Shown here: positions 1 through 12,259 of the stretch, piece after piece | Numbering within the stretch: the first letter of the stretch is position 1 | Layout: each line of letters begins with the position of its first letter | Assembly (NCBI GenBank): GCA_034440635.1 | Contig: JAOTON010001669.1 | Coordinates: forward strand, 1,741,501 to 1,805,500 | Length of the DNA stretch: 64,000 bases | Reading direction: 5' to 3' | Origin: Lepas anatifera | Lineage: Eukaryota > Arthropoda > Thecostraca > Lepadidae | Made by a program: the position numbers and the translations under genes | The notes under the pieces: model-generated | Database searches by the model: none | Seen by the model: the letters and a program-made list of their open reading frames with translations, nothing else | Told to the model about the DNA's origin: nothing

Positions 1-289
1 TTATGATGTTACCATGTATTAATGTAAAACACCACCGTTAATTAGTGTTTGAAATGCTGCCAATTTGTTGATTTTTCCGCCTCTAGTCGCGTGCTTCACG
101 CACCGTAACAGGGCTGTGATGCCGTAACAATGGGCCCTGTGTGGACCGCTCAGAACGGCGGGGGGACGCGTGACGCGCGCGCACGGAGACGGGGGCGTCA
201 CGTATCGTCACGTTACCGTTCACTGGCGCCCGCTGCTTCACAACAACGTCAGCCGGTGCTGGTACACAGCAGAAGTATCCGGCACCACA
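1..289. other. Intergenic, no gene seen
   Basis: The first part is AT-rich. It becomes GC-rich from about 150 as it runs into the minisatellite. I see no coding or RNA gene here. Confidence 0.5.
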
Positions 290-585
290 GCAGACCAGAC
301 CCCAGAGCAGACCCATCCACAGCACAGACCCGTCCCCTGAGCCGACCCGTCCCCAGAGCAGACCCGTCCCGAGAGCAGACCCGTCCCCAGAGCAGACCCG
401 TCCCCAGAGCAGACCCATCCACAGAGCAGACCCGTCCTCAGAGCAGACCCGTCCCCAGAGCAGACCCGTCCCCAGAGCAGACCCGTCCTCAGAGCAGACC
501 CGTCCCCAGAGCAGACCCGTCCCCACAACCGACCCTTCCACAGACCCATCCCCAGAGCAGACCCGTCCGAGAGCAAACCCGTGCC
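290..585. repeat. 17-bp GC-rich minisatellite
   Basis: A tandem array with unit close to AGAGCAGACCCGTCCCC (17 bp), about 16-17 copies. Single-base variants (CCCATCC for CCCGTCC, CCTCAG for CCCCAG) are scattered through it and the edges are more degenerate. The unit has no stop codon in several frames, so spurious arginine/proline-rich and glycine/serine-rich reading frames cross it on both strands. I read it as a non-coding minisatellite. Confidence 0.85.
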
Positions 586-689
586 TGCAAGTGATGACGC
601 TCTGTCGCGTCGTCTCTACCAACTGCCAAGGTTATACGGCGACGCCAATTATCAGCCTGCTGGGAGGGATTTGGGGATCAGGTCGACTT

Positions 690-734
690 ATTCGGAGGCT
701 CCGCCGGGACTTGAACCAGGGACTTGTGGTTTAA
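690..734 (-). repeat. tRNA-like SINE, 3' half (B box)
   Basis: Read on the minus strand, this segment has a Pol III B-box-like motif GGTTCAAGTCCC followed by CGGCGG, as in a tRNA T-arm. The T-stem pairs at 4 of 5 positions. It starts at a TTAA (731-734) that borders the 735-1704 element. The matching A-box half lies on the other side of that element at 1705-1746. The acceptor stem does not pair, so I call it a tRNA-derived SINE head, not a functional tRNA. Confidence 0.55.
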
Positions 735-1704
735 CCTCGCCCACCGGGGGCCATCGATGGCCCCCTAGGTTTTTCCGGGATAGCAGAAAACGACGAGGCG
801 CAGCACCACGGTTGAGGGCTCACCTCTCACTGCATCATTTTCCCATCACCCTGAAATTTTTTACCCGGTCACCAAGGTAGGTCACCAGACGAGGTCAACC
901 AAGGTCACCTCACTTACCTTTAGGCTCTGTAAGAGCTACATTTAAAGTCGATCGATTTGAAACTTCCTACACTCATGACCCTCCAGGGTCTACAAGGTGT
1001 ATATCCGGGATTTTTCGATTTCGTGCCTGAGGTCAGGTCACGAGGCGACCTCTCCCATTGGAAAAGCATGGGGAAAGCTATTTCATGATATAAAAGCCAC
1101 AAAAATGATTGAATACTCAGACTGCTCAGAACAGCGTTTTTGGACACCCTTTACGGATCCCAGGGGTCATATTTGCCCTTTGACTTTAAGGTCATCCAAG
1201 GTCACCAGAGGTCACAAACAGTATTTTGACAATAACTTTTGACCTAATTGAGCTAGAGCAATGAAACAAACACCATCGTGTTTGTCTTGTCACTGGCTTT
1301 CATTTGATATACGGCAGGTCACTTTTTGACCTTTCGTGACCTCAGGTCATATTAGGTCACGAGGTGACCTCTGGCGGTCAAACCACTGGCGGGAGGTCTT
1401 TACGTTCCACATAGCGGAAAAGTACTGGCAATTTGTATCAAATGTACTTTACCAGGCCTCATAGCTCTAATGACATAAGAGTTATGCCCAGTTTGCTTAA
1501 TCATTGCATATTTGAGTGAAAATAGCCGATCTTGACCTAATTTGACCTCTGGAGGTCAAACCATTGATCTGAGCACTAAAACATGCGTGTATTTCTTACT
1601 GAATTCCGGCTTTCTATTGCACTTGGATTTGGCTAACGCCCATATTTTCGAGTTAGAGGGGGCCATCGATCCCCCCGGTGGGGCGAAGGTGGCGCCCCGG
1701 GGGG
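735..1704. mobile_element. TTAA-flanked element with AGGTCA half-sites (970 bp)
   Basis: The element is bordered by TTAA at 731-734 and 1705-1708. Its inverted ends share a core ACCGGGGG..ATCGATGGCCCCC. The right end has about 16 extra bases outside the matching part. The left end holds a perfect 20-bp palindrome, GGGGGCCATCGATGGCCCCC (746-765). The interior (about 840-1560) has many AGGTCA/TGACCT half-sites and no reading frame for a transposase. TTAA target sites are known for piggyBac and Kolobok DNA transposons; which superfamily mobilised this one is unresolved. The interior resembles the elements at 48191-49099 and 62785-63664 in style, but I did not align them fully. Confidence 0.6.
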
Positions 1705-1746
1705 TTAAGAGATAAGAGTGCCATCCACTAAGCCATCCACGCCCCT
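1705..1746 (-). repeat. tRNA-like SINE, 5' half (A box)
   Basis: On the minus strand this reads GGCGTGGATGGCTTAGTGG and onwards, which contains a near-perfect Pol III A box (TGGCTTAGTGG). It ends at TTAA exactly where the 970-bp element begins. Joined across the element at TTAA, the A box and B box would lie about 44 nt apart, a normal tRNA spacing. This is the evidence that one tRNA-like unit was interrupted. Confidence 0.55.
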
Positions 1747-2865
1747 GTACGAAGCTCTCTCGTGCCTGAGTTAACTAGACGTCGTCCCCAATTTTATAGA
1801 TGTTTATCCAGGATTTTCTGTTTAAGACCCGTGAATTTGACGCAAAAAATGTATTAGCTTTCACCACAGCAAGGGTTAGCAATGAGTGTTCAAACGCACC
1901 CTCTTCGGGTTTATTTAGAGACCGCCGGAGAAGGACGGCGCGAAGCGCAGTCATACTTGGCTCTCTTTATCCTTGATCATTTGGGTAAATATCTAAAAAA
2001 ATATGTCTGTGCCGTCCCAGGTCAGGTCACCAGGCCAGGTCAAGAGACCTTACCTCCAAATATTATTTTTTAAGTGGGGCCAGTGGCAGTGGGTAAAATA
2101 GATTGAAAAAATCCATATAACATAATAAACCCACCGAGTATATACCAGAAGCTCTGGTAACAAGATTTTTACATCGACAACCTGGAATTAGGTATGGACC
2201 TTGACATCACCACTGGAAATACCTTGGGAGAATGGGAAACGGCTGCTAAATAGTTATTTCTTTGTAGATACGGCATACATCGGCTTCCTCTTTGCATCAT
2301 TGTGGTATTCTTAGACTACTTCTCGAGGTTTAAATTGAAAGTTTTGGTCTGCAACCTCTGACGGTCATCCACCTGAAGCTACTAAAGCAGGTTTTCAGAC
2401 TCTGAATTACCAAATGAGCGAGGAATTGTGATAGAGCTCTTTTGGTTATATTGCTGTGTTTGCATTGTCTTTGCCAGTCCACTGATATGCATAAATATCA
2501 TATTAGGTCAGAAACTAGTCTTGACCTGACCTTTGGTCAGACCATTTTCAGTTGTTGGTCCAGTGTGGCCATGTTGTACACCATTCGATTTTCCATAATG
2601 AGAGGAATCAAATGATACCTTAAAAATTGGCTCTAACTCAACCCAGTCCGAAGCTGGAGCCCAAAAAAACTGTCCGTAACCGGTCAATTTAGACCTAACA
2701 TGGCCCAAATCTTGATCGAAGCCCAGGAGCGACTGCTTTAGTTTTGTAATGGTCCTTCATGGTCTACTTTAACTGATTGAGTTTTTTCTTTACTTCGAAT
2801 GGGAGCCGAGGTTGATGGCATGTTCGAAACACCCACCACAGGGGTTCGAGACCTACACGGGCGGA
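1747..2865. other. Intergenic with scattered AGGTCA half-sites
   Basis: No gene recognised. AGGTCA-type half-sites cluster at about 2017-2046 and 2503-2542, and may be decayed pieces of the same element type. Confidence 0.4.
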
Positions 2866-2869
2866 TTAA

Positions 2870-3317
2870 AGTGAATGTGGCACCTTTATAACGTGATTTT
2901 AGCTGAGATGGTCAAGCTGTAAAGCATGCTGGAAACGGTACTCAGTATATAATTTGTCTTGAAATTCAAAATTTCCGTAGAGAGAAAAGCTAACAACCTA
3001 CCTGAAATGTACCCTATATGTACCCTTAGCAGCAGGCCACAGTTGTCACCTGTTGGCGTGACGACATATGCTGACGTCACGGTGAGTATCAGCCAATCAA
3101 AGTCCTTGAGCGCATTGAGTATGGTAGTGGTTGCCAGATCATGTCATCATCCATAGGCAGATATTCATTTCTTTCCTTAGAGGAGCATTTTAAAAATCAA
3201 AATATTGAGCTTATTGTGCACTTTTCAGAGAAACCATGGACGCTCTCATTGATTTTCGGCTTAAAGTTCTCCTAATAACACTAAATTACGGGATTCGACC
3301 AAAGTGCCACATTCCCT
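2870..3317 (+). mobile_element. MITE-1 copy A (TTAA-flanked, 448 bp)
   Basis: Flanked by TTAA at 2866-2869 and 3318-3321. The ends are inverted and close to TTAAAGGGAATGTGGCACC; the left end is slightly mutated (AGTGAATGTGGCACC). It has no reading frame of transposase size, so it is a non-autonomous element. The interior has a CRE palindrome TGACGTCA near 3073 and a conserved block matching copies B-E. TTAA targets suggest piggyBac- or Kolobok-type mobilisation. Confidence 0.85.
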
Positions 3318-3321
3318 TTAA

Positions 3322-6300
3322 TAGTCATTTTCTTGCTAGCTTAACCCGAAATATATAGCTGCACTTGTATTCTGAAGCCTGGTTTCATGGACAAATTTGA
3401 ATATGGAACAAGAATTGGCCGTTGAGAAATGAATTGATATGTATGGCGTGAGGCAAGAACGTTGGCAACCACAAATAGTGGGCGGACTGGGGGCTGTCAG
3501 TGAAACTGAAACTCCTCGTTGACAGAAAACTACTCGATAAGAATTTTTTTGTGTCTCCTCTTTTCTTTCCTCCCAGATTCCGATAATATTCTTAAGTTTC
3601 GTTGAATTCGACTGAGATATGGATTTTTCGGACGGTAAGTGGGCGGGGGCAGGCCACCCGGCCACAGCGCCCACAGCGTGTTTTTTCATGTGTACACATA
3701 TGTCTGGATGGGTCAATCCAGACGCGAGTAAATTTCACGCCCGAGACATAAGTTTGCCCTTTAAGCCTTTCTGGCCGGTTCTGGGCGCTCACAATTTTTT
3801 CCTGGGACATCTAGCAATTTTTAGAATGATTATCTAATCTAACGTAGCAAACTGTTTTAAGATCGGAAGAAAGATAAGTATTGTTTAGCCTTCTCAGCAT
3901 GGTTGAGTAATATTAGTAAATGTTGATGAATATTAAACCAAAAGCACCCACACAAGCTATCACCACGTAACATACACATGAAAGTTACATTTAGTGAACC
4001 GAACGCTTCCAGAGCTGTCCCCACGGGCGTCGAAAATACTAAGTGAAGGGGGACGAGTCTCCTCCCCGACTGTTCATCAGAACATTGTCCGATTTTAGGC
4101 AAATTGGGGGCAAATGATTTCTGGTTGCGGATTTTTGCTTTTAGACTCACAAGGCGTCTAAAAGCAAAAATGTTATGATTTTAAAGGGTAAAGATTTGTG
4201 TTAGACAGGATGTCAAGTTTAGCTCCATGCACGTCTGTACACACACGGGCGCCACACCGGCCGCCGCGATACCTCGGCTCACAGCTCCATCTTCAGCTCC
4301 AGCACTGTTGGGCCGACTCCCGAACCCCTCAAATAGTGTGGCATCGGCTTCAGCATCTACATGTTTAGAAATTCAACTAGGAGTGAAACAGGGCGCGAGA
4401 CCATCTATATTTGACAATTGTTAAAGCGGGGGCCGTGTTGGTTTTGCTGTGTGCGGCTGCCTCTGCCCGCAGCCCCTAGAGAGCCCGGTGACCTTCACAT
4501 TCAACACCCGTCCGAGCAGGAGAGACTGCTGAAGGTCCCTCCTGCAGCTGAACCGTGACTGACGCTGCTACAAAATAAATACATGCTAAATACACTGCAT
4601 AAGGCATTTACAGGGCCCATGGTTAGCTGCTGACGTTCTGGCAGCGGCTTAAATATACCTGTAGCGTCTGTGAACATCCCGGTTGGCTACAGCGCAGCGA
4701 GGCGCCAGGAAGAGTAGTTTTAGTCGCAGAAGTGGGCGCTCGGCGGCTTAGCGCCAAATCTGCTGATCTGTTGACGTCATTGGTGCTCTAAATGGTGTTT
4801 TTTATGGTGAGCCACTGTCGTCACTTTGAATAGTTGTGCCGCAGAGGGGGCGGGTCTTTTCCACGAATGGTAGACAATGTGTGGTGGAGAGGAGTTATGC
4901 AAGGGCGCCATTCTCACATTCGTGCCTCGCCACTTCCCGGTTTCCAGTCTCAAGAGGAGACTGTCTTCCGTGGGACGGCGGGCTGGGATCGTGTGGATTT
5001 GGTGTGCAAATCCACACGACAGCGCTTCCTACTGTGCATGACTCAGCGGGCGAAACGTGAGGCTCGCTGCCAGCAGAAGTGTATGGAGAAGTCCCTTCTG
5101 GCCGCCCGAGGCACGCCATGCCTCTCTCTCCTCAGGTCGGCATGTCTGAAATTTCGAAACGCAAGCGAAATGATGCGCACAGGAATGAAAGGTAACTTAG
5201 CAGCGAATAAATAAGAAAACGAAACAGAAACAAACGCTTTATGCCCACTGTCACCACGAGACAAGTCAAATCGTTTGCGTCACCCAGTCACGGCATGTAC
5301 ATAAACTCCAATCTTTTCACCTCCAAGGAGAGCGCCAATAACATTTGAGATCATAGCTGGCTAAAGTTGACTTAAAGCCCTTCTGCCCCTCGCGCAGGAC
5401 CGGGAGCGCAGAGCTTGGCATCTTCTTCGGGGGCCCCCTGGAGCGATTCAGCGCCGCGGGCGCCGAGCCAATGTCCGGGTGTTGCTCTGTGGTCAGGCAC
5501 CGGCTAGGCAGAGTCGCCAGCCAAAGTCAACCGCCGCCGCTGCCAGCAGATTCCTGATGGTGGCTATTTATAAAGCCCTCTCCCTGATTGTTTCTTTCAC
5601 AATACAATGGAGAGATTACAAACCACGGAAAGCAGCTACGAACAATCACTGTCGATTCAAATGCTGCCAAAACGTGTTAGCATCAGCGAAGATGAAGATC
5701 AGCGCCTCAGTTGAACACGTTTTTTTCGTATTAATTGCTTTGAGATTAATGGCGTAGTGTAGCTCTCGGTATACACATTGTACTACGATCAATTCTGGAC
5801 AAGTGGTAGAATATACACAAAAATATCGTGTGGAAAATACAAGTGGTCATTTGTTGAAAATAATATAGATATGTAGTCCAATTTGTACACTTAAGGCCCG
5901 TTCACGGTATTTCTGCATGCCTAAAATCGCATGCGAGGGCTATTCAAATACATGGCGAAAAGGTTGAATGGCTCGCATCCCGGTTTCCGCTATAGACTTC
6001 CGTTCGGATCGCCTGAATTCTGCCTTTTTGAACTTTCTGCAAGTGAGTTGTGCAAGGTGTGCGTATTCAGTGGTCTAAAATCGTTTTGTGTGCGTGCTGA
6101 TTTTGTTTTAAGCTTGACTCTAGCATCATGTTAAGATTTTAGATGAGAAAGAGTGGATGTGCTTGGGCACCTCTGCCGTGGGCTGCAAGTCTGGGAGAGA
6201 CTTGACAACTTGTAAAGGTGCCACGTGACCAGTATTTGATACCGCTCAATTTCTTGAAATTTTTGCCAACTTCTTTTTTAGAAAAAAATGCACCGGACAG

Positions 6301-6994
6301 TTTTTTGTCGAATGGAAAACAATTCATTTTAGTAAAATGTGTCAAATGGTAGCCGCCTAGGTTCGTTAACAATGTTTTTTCTGGATGGCATCTTAGTCTG
6401 AGTGATTTCTTTGGCACTACCAGGACAGGAGGCAGTTACCGAAAATGGCTCAAACCGCGTGGCTATACATTTGTAAGCAGATCAGTATATTGGCCGTTTT
6501 TAAAGCTCGAAAATAAAGATTTTTTTATATTCAATGATTATTTTGGAAAACAAGTTCTTCTGCCCTGGTTCTACCAGGCAGTTACCAAAATAAACTCGAA
6601 ATCACTTTGTTGTATTCTGCGATAAATTAGTAGGTAAATTGACTATAAAAACTCTTAAATGAAGCGATTTTGAGTATTTAATTATTATATTTGGAGACAG
6701 AGTCTGACAGTTGGGGATTTAAACCGTCGCAAAATCATGCAGTTGTTGGTCCGTGCTTGAAAATTGGGAATCCCCATCCTAGTGCTGTATCAAGATACCT
6801 TTAACACAAGGTATATACATACATTTACAAGACGCAGGTGTCCAAGGTATGCATTATTTAGTTTTTCAAGCTACGAAAGAAGTTTGTAATATCACTTCAT
6901 TTATGTTTAACACTAATAATAAATCTATAATCTTTCATTTATTCGGTTCCGATGCTTCTAGTATCTATATTCACTTTTTTACTAATACTTTACC
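3322..6994. other. Intergenic, no gene recognised
   Basis: Mixed base composition with only short, unrecognisable reading frames. I found no conserved domain, RNA gene or large repeat here. Moderately GC-rich parts lie at 4230-4530 and 4680-5130. Confidence 0.4.
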
Positions 6995-7181
6995 CACTGG
7001 CGGATCCAAAGGGGCCGTGGCCCCCTTCAAAGCCTAAAATGATGTTTTTCCTCCAAAAGAATAGAACTTTAGCGATTTCTTCTAAAAAATACTATGTTTT
7101 CGCGATTTGTTCTCAATTTAGCCCTGCCCAAAAAAAACATTGGTTTGGCCTCCCCTAAAAATGTTCCTGGATCCGCCAATG
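6995..7181. mobile_element. Small hAT-like MITE (about 187 bp)
   Basis: Imperfect inverted ends CACTGGCGGATCC and GGATCCGCCAATG border a short AT-rich interior. The ends match the CAGTGG/CATAGG-GCGGATCCAG family that elsewhere in this window has 8-bp target duplications. The flanks here show at best a 5-of-8 duplication, so the ends are approximate. Confidence 0.6.
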
Positions 7182-9050
7182 ACGTTAATTAGGTATTCAC
7201 AAGATTCAAAACACCACTTTTTGCGCTGAAGTTGAATTATCTGCGCCAGTGACTGCAATATTCCTCTAATATGGTTACCGTGTTATGAAGAAAACCGATT
7301 TATCGCTTGCAAATACCAAAAAAACTTCAGCTTTATGAAGGGAATCCCTCTTCTGCCTTTCAGGGCCCTATTTGAAGACGAATAAAATGTTAGAAATAAA
7401 CCCAAATTTAACAAGTTAAGTCCCAGAGCAAAAATGATCAAAATCGCAGAATATTGCCCAAAAATGTGGTTTACGCTTTAGCTGCGGGCAAAATGTCTTT
7501 AAACTTGGTAAAGTTTTCATTTTTGAAGATGTGTAAAGGGATTTCCTGTCATTCTGATGATTTCACAACATGGCGGCTTGTGACCAGGGACTGGTGTTGT
7601 ATAGCGTTAGATGTGATAAGATGGGCTTTCACAAGACAGTCATCTCAAGTGATTCCGATTTCCTGCATATATTTGGACATGTGAATGCACATTAAAACTC
7701 TAACACATTGTGAACAGTTTTAGCCCATATCATCCGAGGAAAACAGGATACAGTACAAAATGTGCTCCGCTGATCAGCTCAAACAATGAATCAGCTCGCC
7801 GACGCTCACTCACAGCAGGAAGGGATCCGTGTCGCATTTCCTCCCATTTCCACTGTTGGCTCTATTTTTTCGACGCACTAGGCCCTTCACCTGGGACTAC
7901 TTTCACTCTGCATCGCCCTGTCTCAACCCGCTCTCTAGCAAATCCCCTGGTTTGGGGAATGTTGCGAGACTTTCCGTCAGCAATGTGAGCGGGTTGCAAC
8001 ACCCGCGCCATTCAAAGCAAGCCACCAGTGCACGATGGAGGAAACGCTCACTAGCGCTTATATGATAAAAAATATGCACCGCTTCCGTCCATAGCAGAGA
8101 CTGGGATTATTATTACAAGCGAAATGCGTAGTTGGGAGCTGCTTTCATCAGCGGAGTTTGAACATCAAACGACCAGTGAGCTGTTCTACCTGTACTTCAC
8201 TTTGTCACTTTGAATACTATCAGCTTTACGAATCGCTTAACTCTATTCCTGTCATGGGGTGGGGGGCGTATACCGCACACCCCTCATGTTTTCCGGGATA
8301 TCTCAAAAACTGTTCACGGTAGAAGTCTACTTACTTTTTCTAAAGTGAAATGGGGAAGATATTTGAATATTTGAATATCCTGAATCATATGTCAGGTGAT
8401 AGTTTATTTGCATTTTACCGAGTTTTAACGTAGGCGACTCCAACAACTTAAAATGGGACTTTTCTAATGTTTCTGGATTGTACCTTTGCAGAGTACATAC
8501 ATAGACTGCTTACAGGACTGCCAGGAGGTACAGAAGTAATCATACCATAGGCGTAAAAATGCCATAGTATGATGCCATAGGCGTGCTCAGCAATTGTAAT
8601 TAAGTGATTGTACTTAAAAAGACACGTTGATGACGGGTGAGGCTCGACACCATTAAAGGCTCGTCCCTCGTTGTCGCTGCTTATGGTTTCTTAATAGACG
8701 ACCTGAGCGTCATGGCTCCTTTGTCCGCCTTTAAAGGTTTGTGGAAGAATTTATACTCAGAATGAGCTTTCAGGGAAATGGCTGAAAATCTTAACTTAGG
8801 CTTTGTTTATCTTTACCCTATAGGGGATAATTTCAGTTAAGTTGTTAAGCAAGCTAATTTGAAATACAGCGTGTCCAAATGATATAGTGCAAGGCGCTAG
8901 AAAAAAATAGAACGTATTTAGAATGAAAAAATAGAATATATAGAATGATAGAAAACATATATACATTTTTATAAAGGATATATATTTCATAAAAAATATA
9001 TGGAAAAATATAGAATGAAAAATACACTGTTCTTGATGACAGCGGAAGGC
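7182..9050. other. Intergenic, AT-rich towards its end
   Basis: No gene recognised. The stretch 8890-9020 is very AT-rich, with repeated TAGAATGA/TAGAATATA words, and leads straight into the GC-rich minisatellite. Confidence 0.4.
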
Positions 9051-10706
9051 TGCCGCTGGGACGGTCTGCGGGGTGTGCTGTGCCGTGCCGCTGGGACGGT
9101 CTGCGGGGTGTGCTGTGCCGTGCCGCTGGGACGGTCTGCGGGATATGCTGTGCCGTGCCGCTGGGACGGCCTGCGGGATGTGCTGTGCCGTGCCGCTGGG
9201 ACGGTCTGCGGGGTGTGCTGTGCCGTGCCGCTGGGACGGTCTGCGGGATATGCTGTGCCGTGCCGCTGGGACGGCCTGCGGGGTGTGCTGTGCCGTGCCG
9301 CTGGGACGGTCTGCGGGGTGTGCTGTGCCGTGCCGCTGGGACGGTCTGCGGGGTGAGCTGTGCCGTCACGGCGAGGGTCTGCAGGGTGTGTTGAGACGTG
9401 CCGCTGGGACGGTCTGCGGGGTGTGCTGTGTCGTGCCGCTGGGACGGTCTGCGGGGTGTGCTGTGCCGTGCCGCTGGGACGGTCTGCGGGGTGTGCTGTG
9501 CCGTGCCGCTGGGACGGTCTGCGGGATATGCTGTGCCGTGCCGCTGGGACGGTCTGCGGGGTGTGCTGTGCCGTGCCGCTGGGACGGTCTGCGGGGTGAG
9601 CTGTGCCGTCACGGCGACGGTCTGCGGGGTGTGCTGTGCCGTGCCGCCGGAACGGTCTGCGGGGTGTGCTGTGCCGTGCCGCTGGGACGGTCTGCGGGGT
9701 GTGCTGTGCCGTGCCGCTGGGACGGTCTGCGGGGTGTGCTGTGCCGTGCCGCTGGGACGGTCTGCGGGATATGCTGTGCCGTGCCGCTGGGACGGTCTGC
9801 GGGGTGTGCTGCGCCGTGCCGCTGGGACGGTCTGCGGGGTGTGCTGTGCCGTGCTGCCGGGACGGTCTGCGGGGTGTGCTGTGCCGTGCCGCTGGGACGG
9901 TCTGCGGGGTGTGCTGTGCCGTGCCGCTGGGACGGTCTGCGGGGTGTGCTGTGCCGTCACGGCGACGGTCTGTGGGGTGTGCTGTGCCGTCACGGCGACG
10001 GTCTGCGGGGTGTGCTGTGCCGTCACGGCGACGGTCTGTGGGGTGTGCTGTGCCGTCACGGCGACGGTCTGCGGGGTGTGCTGTGCCGTCACGGCGACGG
10101 TCTGCGGGGTGTGCCGTGCCGTCACGGCGACGGTCTGCGGGGTGTGCTGTGCCGTGCCGCTGGGACGGTCTGCGGGGTGTGCCGTGCCGTCACGGCGACG
10201 GTCTGCGGTGTGCCGTGCCGTCACGGCGACGGTCTGCGGGGTGTGCCGTGTCGTCACGGCGACGGTCTGCGGGGTGTGCCGTGTCGTCACGGCGACGGTC
10301 TGCGGGGTGTGCTGTGCTGTCACGGCGACGGTCTGCGGGGTGTGCCGTGCCGTCACAGCGACGGTCTGCGGGGTGTGCCGTGCCGTCACGGCGACGGTCT
10401 GCGGGGTGTGCTGTGCCGTGCCGCTGGGACGGTCTGCGGGGTGTGCTGTGCCGTCATGGCGACGGTCTGCGGGGTGTGCTGTGCCGTGCCGCCGGAACGG
10501 TCTTCGGGGTGTGCTGTGCCGTGCCGCTGGGACGGTCTGCAGGGTGTGTTGAGACGTGCCGCTGGGACGGTCTGCGGGGTGTGCTGTGCCGTGCCGCCAG
10601 GACGGTCTGCGGGGTGAGCTGTGCCGTCATGGCGACGGTCTGCGGGGTGTGCTGTGCCGTCACGGCGACGGTCTGCGGGGTGTGCCGTGCCGTCACGGCG
10701 ACGGTC
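9051..10706. repeat. 35/33-bp GC-rich minisatellite, about 48 units
   Basis: The array has two unit types that share GACGGTCTGCGGGGTGTGC. Type A (35 bp) carries GTGCCGCTGG before it; type B (33 bp) carries GTCACGGC. The first part (9051-9950) is mostly A and the block 9950-10400 is mostly B, with A and B mixed after that. Variants such as GGGATATGC recur every third unit near 9140-9250, a 105-bp higher-order period. Reading frames of up to about 510 codons cross the array on both strands and in several frames, because the unit has few stop codons. I read them as artefacts. Confidence 0.9.
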
Positions 10707-11069
10707 CAGCGTCGCGCCGTCCTGCCGCTTCGCCAGCACGTCCGCTGGTGTTTACAGCCCGCGGGGTCTGGCAGCGAGGGCGTAGCAAGGAGCGGAATTC
10801 AGGGGGGACGCGAGCCGTCACCGCTGGCTACGGCAGGTTCTTAGAACCGATGCTCGCTTTACGCTTGCTATTTGTTTTAAGTGGTTCAGTTTTGACGTGA
10901 GCACTGGTTCCGCGATCGAAACATGCGGTGGATGCTTCCGCTCATCCGCAGAGGCAGACCGCTAAATACATTCCAGAAGAGGTGTCGCAGAACGTGCTCC
11001 CACCGCCGGGACGGTTTGATTCTGATTCTGCATGCCTTACGCCTGGATCGGAAAATTATCTGAAATCTT
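10707..11069. other. Spacer between minisatellite and palindrome
   Basis: Unique sequence, GC-rich at first and then balanced. No gene recognised. Confidence 0.4.
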
Positions 11070-12259
11070 GCCAGTCGTTGGTGACTTTACTTCTGTAGGA
11101 AGGGTCAAGTTTTATCCGTTTTGTCGTTGTCTTCCTGAACTTTGCATCAAGAAAACAGATCACGCAGATATGTTACGACTTCTCTACAAAAAATGTAAAT
11201 GAATCGGAGCTTTTGGCTATATTTTACAAGCCTCTGTCAGCGTCAAGTTCAAATCGGATCGATCACAAAACACGGTTAGACAGCCAGATACATGAAAAGT
11301 TGAAGGAAAAAAGTTCAAGGAAACGCACAAGACAAGACTATCTAACGGAAAAACCATCGTAATCATACGGGCAAATTGTATTACTTATCTTGGTTCAATA
11401 AATGTTAGTATGGATTATTGCACGATACATTTATAAATACCAACAACATTCATAAAAGGGACGTTTCAAATGTATAGGTTATGGGCAAGTATGGCTCTGG
11501 CGAAGGTATGAAGCGCTGAGTGTAGAAGGGCGACGATACTCTAGGAATTAGTTTAGGAAACTTCTCATTGAAGTCAAGCAATCGGCAGACTAGTTAATGT
11601 TAAGTTAAAGTTAAAGTTCAGGAACTTTCACGAGGACGCTAGAATATTAACATAATATTTTCAGTGTATCAATTATTAAGTATTTCTAGTTTCGTGCTCA
11701 ACTCTACTTGAAGCTTAATTGGCCTATCGATTACTGGTTTTTAATGAGTAGTAGTTTCCTTACTAATTTCTAGAGTATCGTCGCCCTACTGCACCTAGCC
11801 TTCTATACCCTCGCAAGATCTTAACCGTACTCACCCGTAACCTATAAATCTGAAATGGTCTTTCTTATGAAACTTGTTGGTACTCATAATGGCATCATGT
11901 AATAATAGATATACGTATTAATTGCATCATAATAAGTAATAACATTTGTGCGTGTGATTATAATGCCCTTTTCCCAGTAGGTAGTCTTCTTTTACCGCAC
12001 GGTTTCTCCAAATCGTTGACCTTAATTTGTATTGTATCTGTCCCTCTAACCATATTTTTCTGATTTGATTCGAAGCTCACGCTGACGAAGGTTAGTCAAA
12101 TGTAGCCAAAACCCCCGGGTACTTTAATTTTTATAGTGAAGAAGTCATAACATATCTACGCAAGCTCACACGCCTCCACTGATGTCATTCCGTGCATCAA
12201 GAAAACGGTCACTCCGGACCTGTGTACCTCCTGTGCTGTGCTTTTTGCTCCTGTCTGGC
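11070..12259. repeat. Long imperfect palindrome (about 1.2 kb, almost no loop)
   Basis: The two halves are inverted copies of each other around a centre near 11660. Matched blocks include GTCAGCG (11236) with CGCTGAC (12080), TATGTTACGACTTCT (11169) with its partner at 12139-12153, TATAGGTT (11473) with AACCTATA (11839), and GGGCGACGATACTCTAG (11528) with its partner at 11770-11786. Pair sums stay at 23314-23329, so pairing is collinear. By eye the arms are roughly 70% identical, best in 11160-12169 and weaker outside. Pairing continues to within about 20-30 nt of the centre. It has no long reading frame. It could be a foldback-type element or the template of a long hairpin RNA. Confidence 0.8.

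Noticed and set aside
83..622. Arginine/proline- or glycine/serine-rich frames of 112-179 codons
   Set aside because: Products of the 17-bp minisatellite on both strands.
690..1746. A working tRNA gene
   Set aside because: A and B boxes are separated by a 970-bp element and the acceptor stem does not pair, so SINE is the better reading.
9073..10844. Open frames of up to about 510 codons, cysteine/glycine-rich on plus and histidine/threonine/alanine-rich on minus
   Set aside because: They follow the 35/33-bp repeat, are open in several frames at once, and have no domain.
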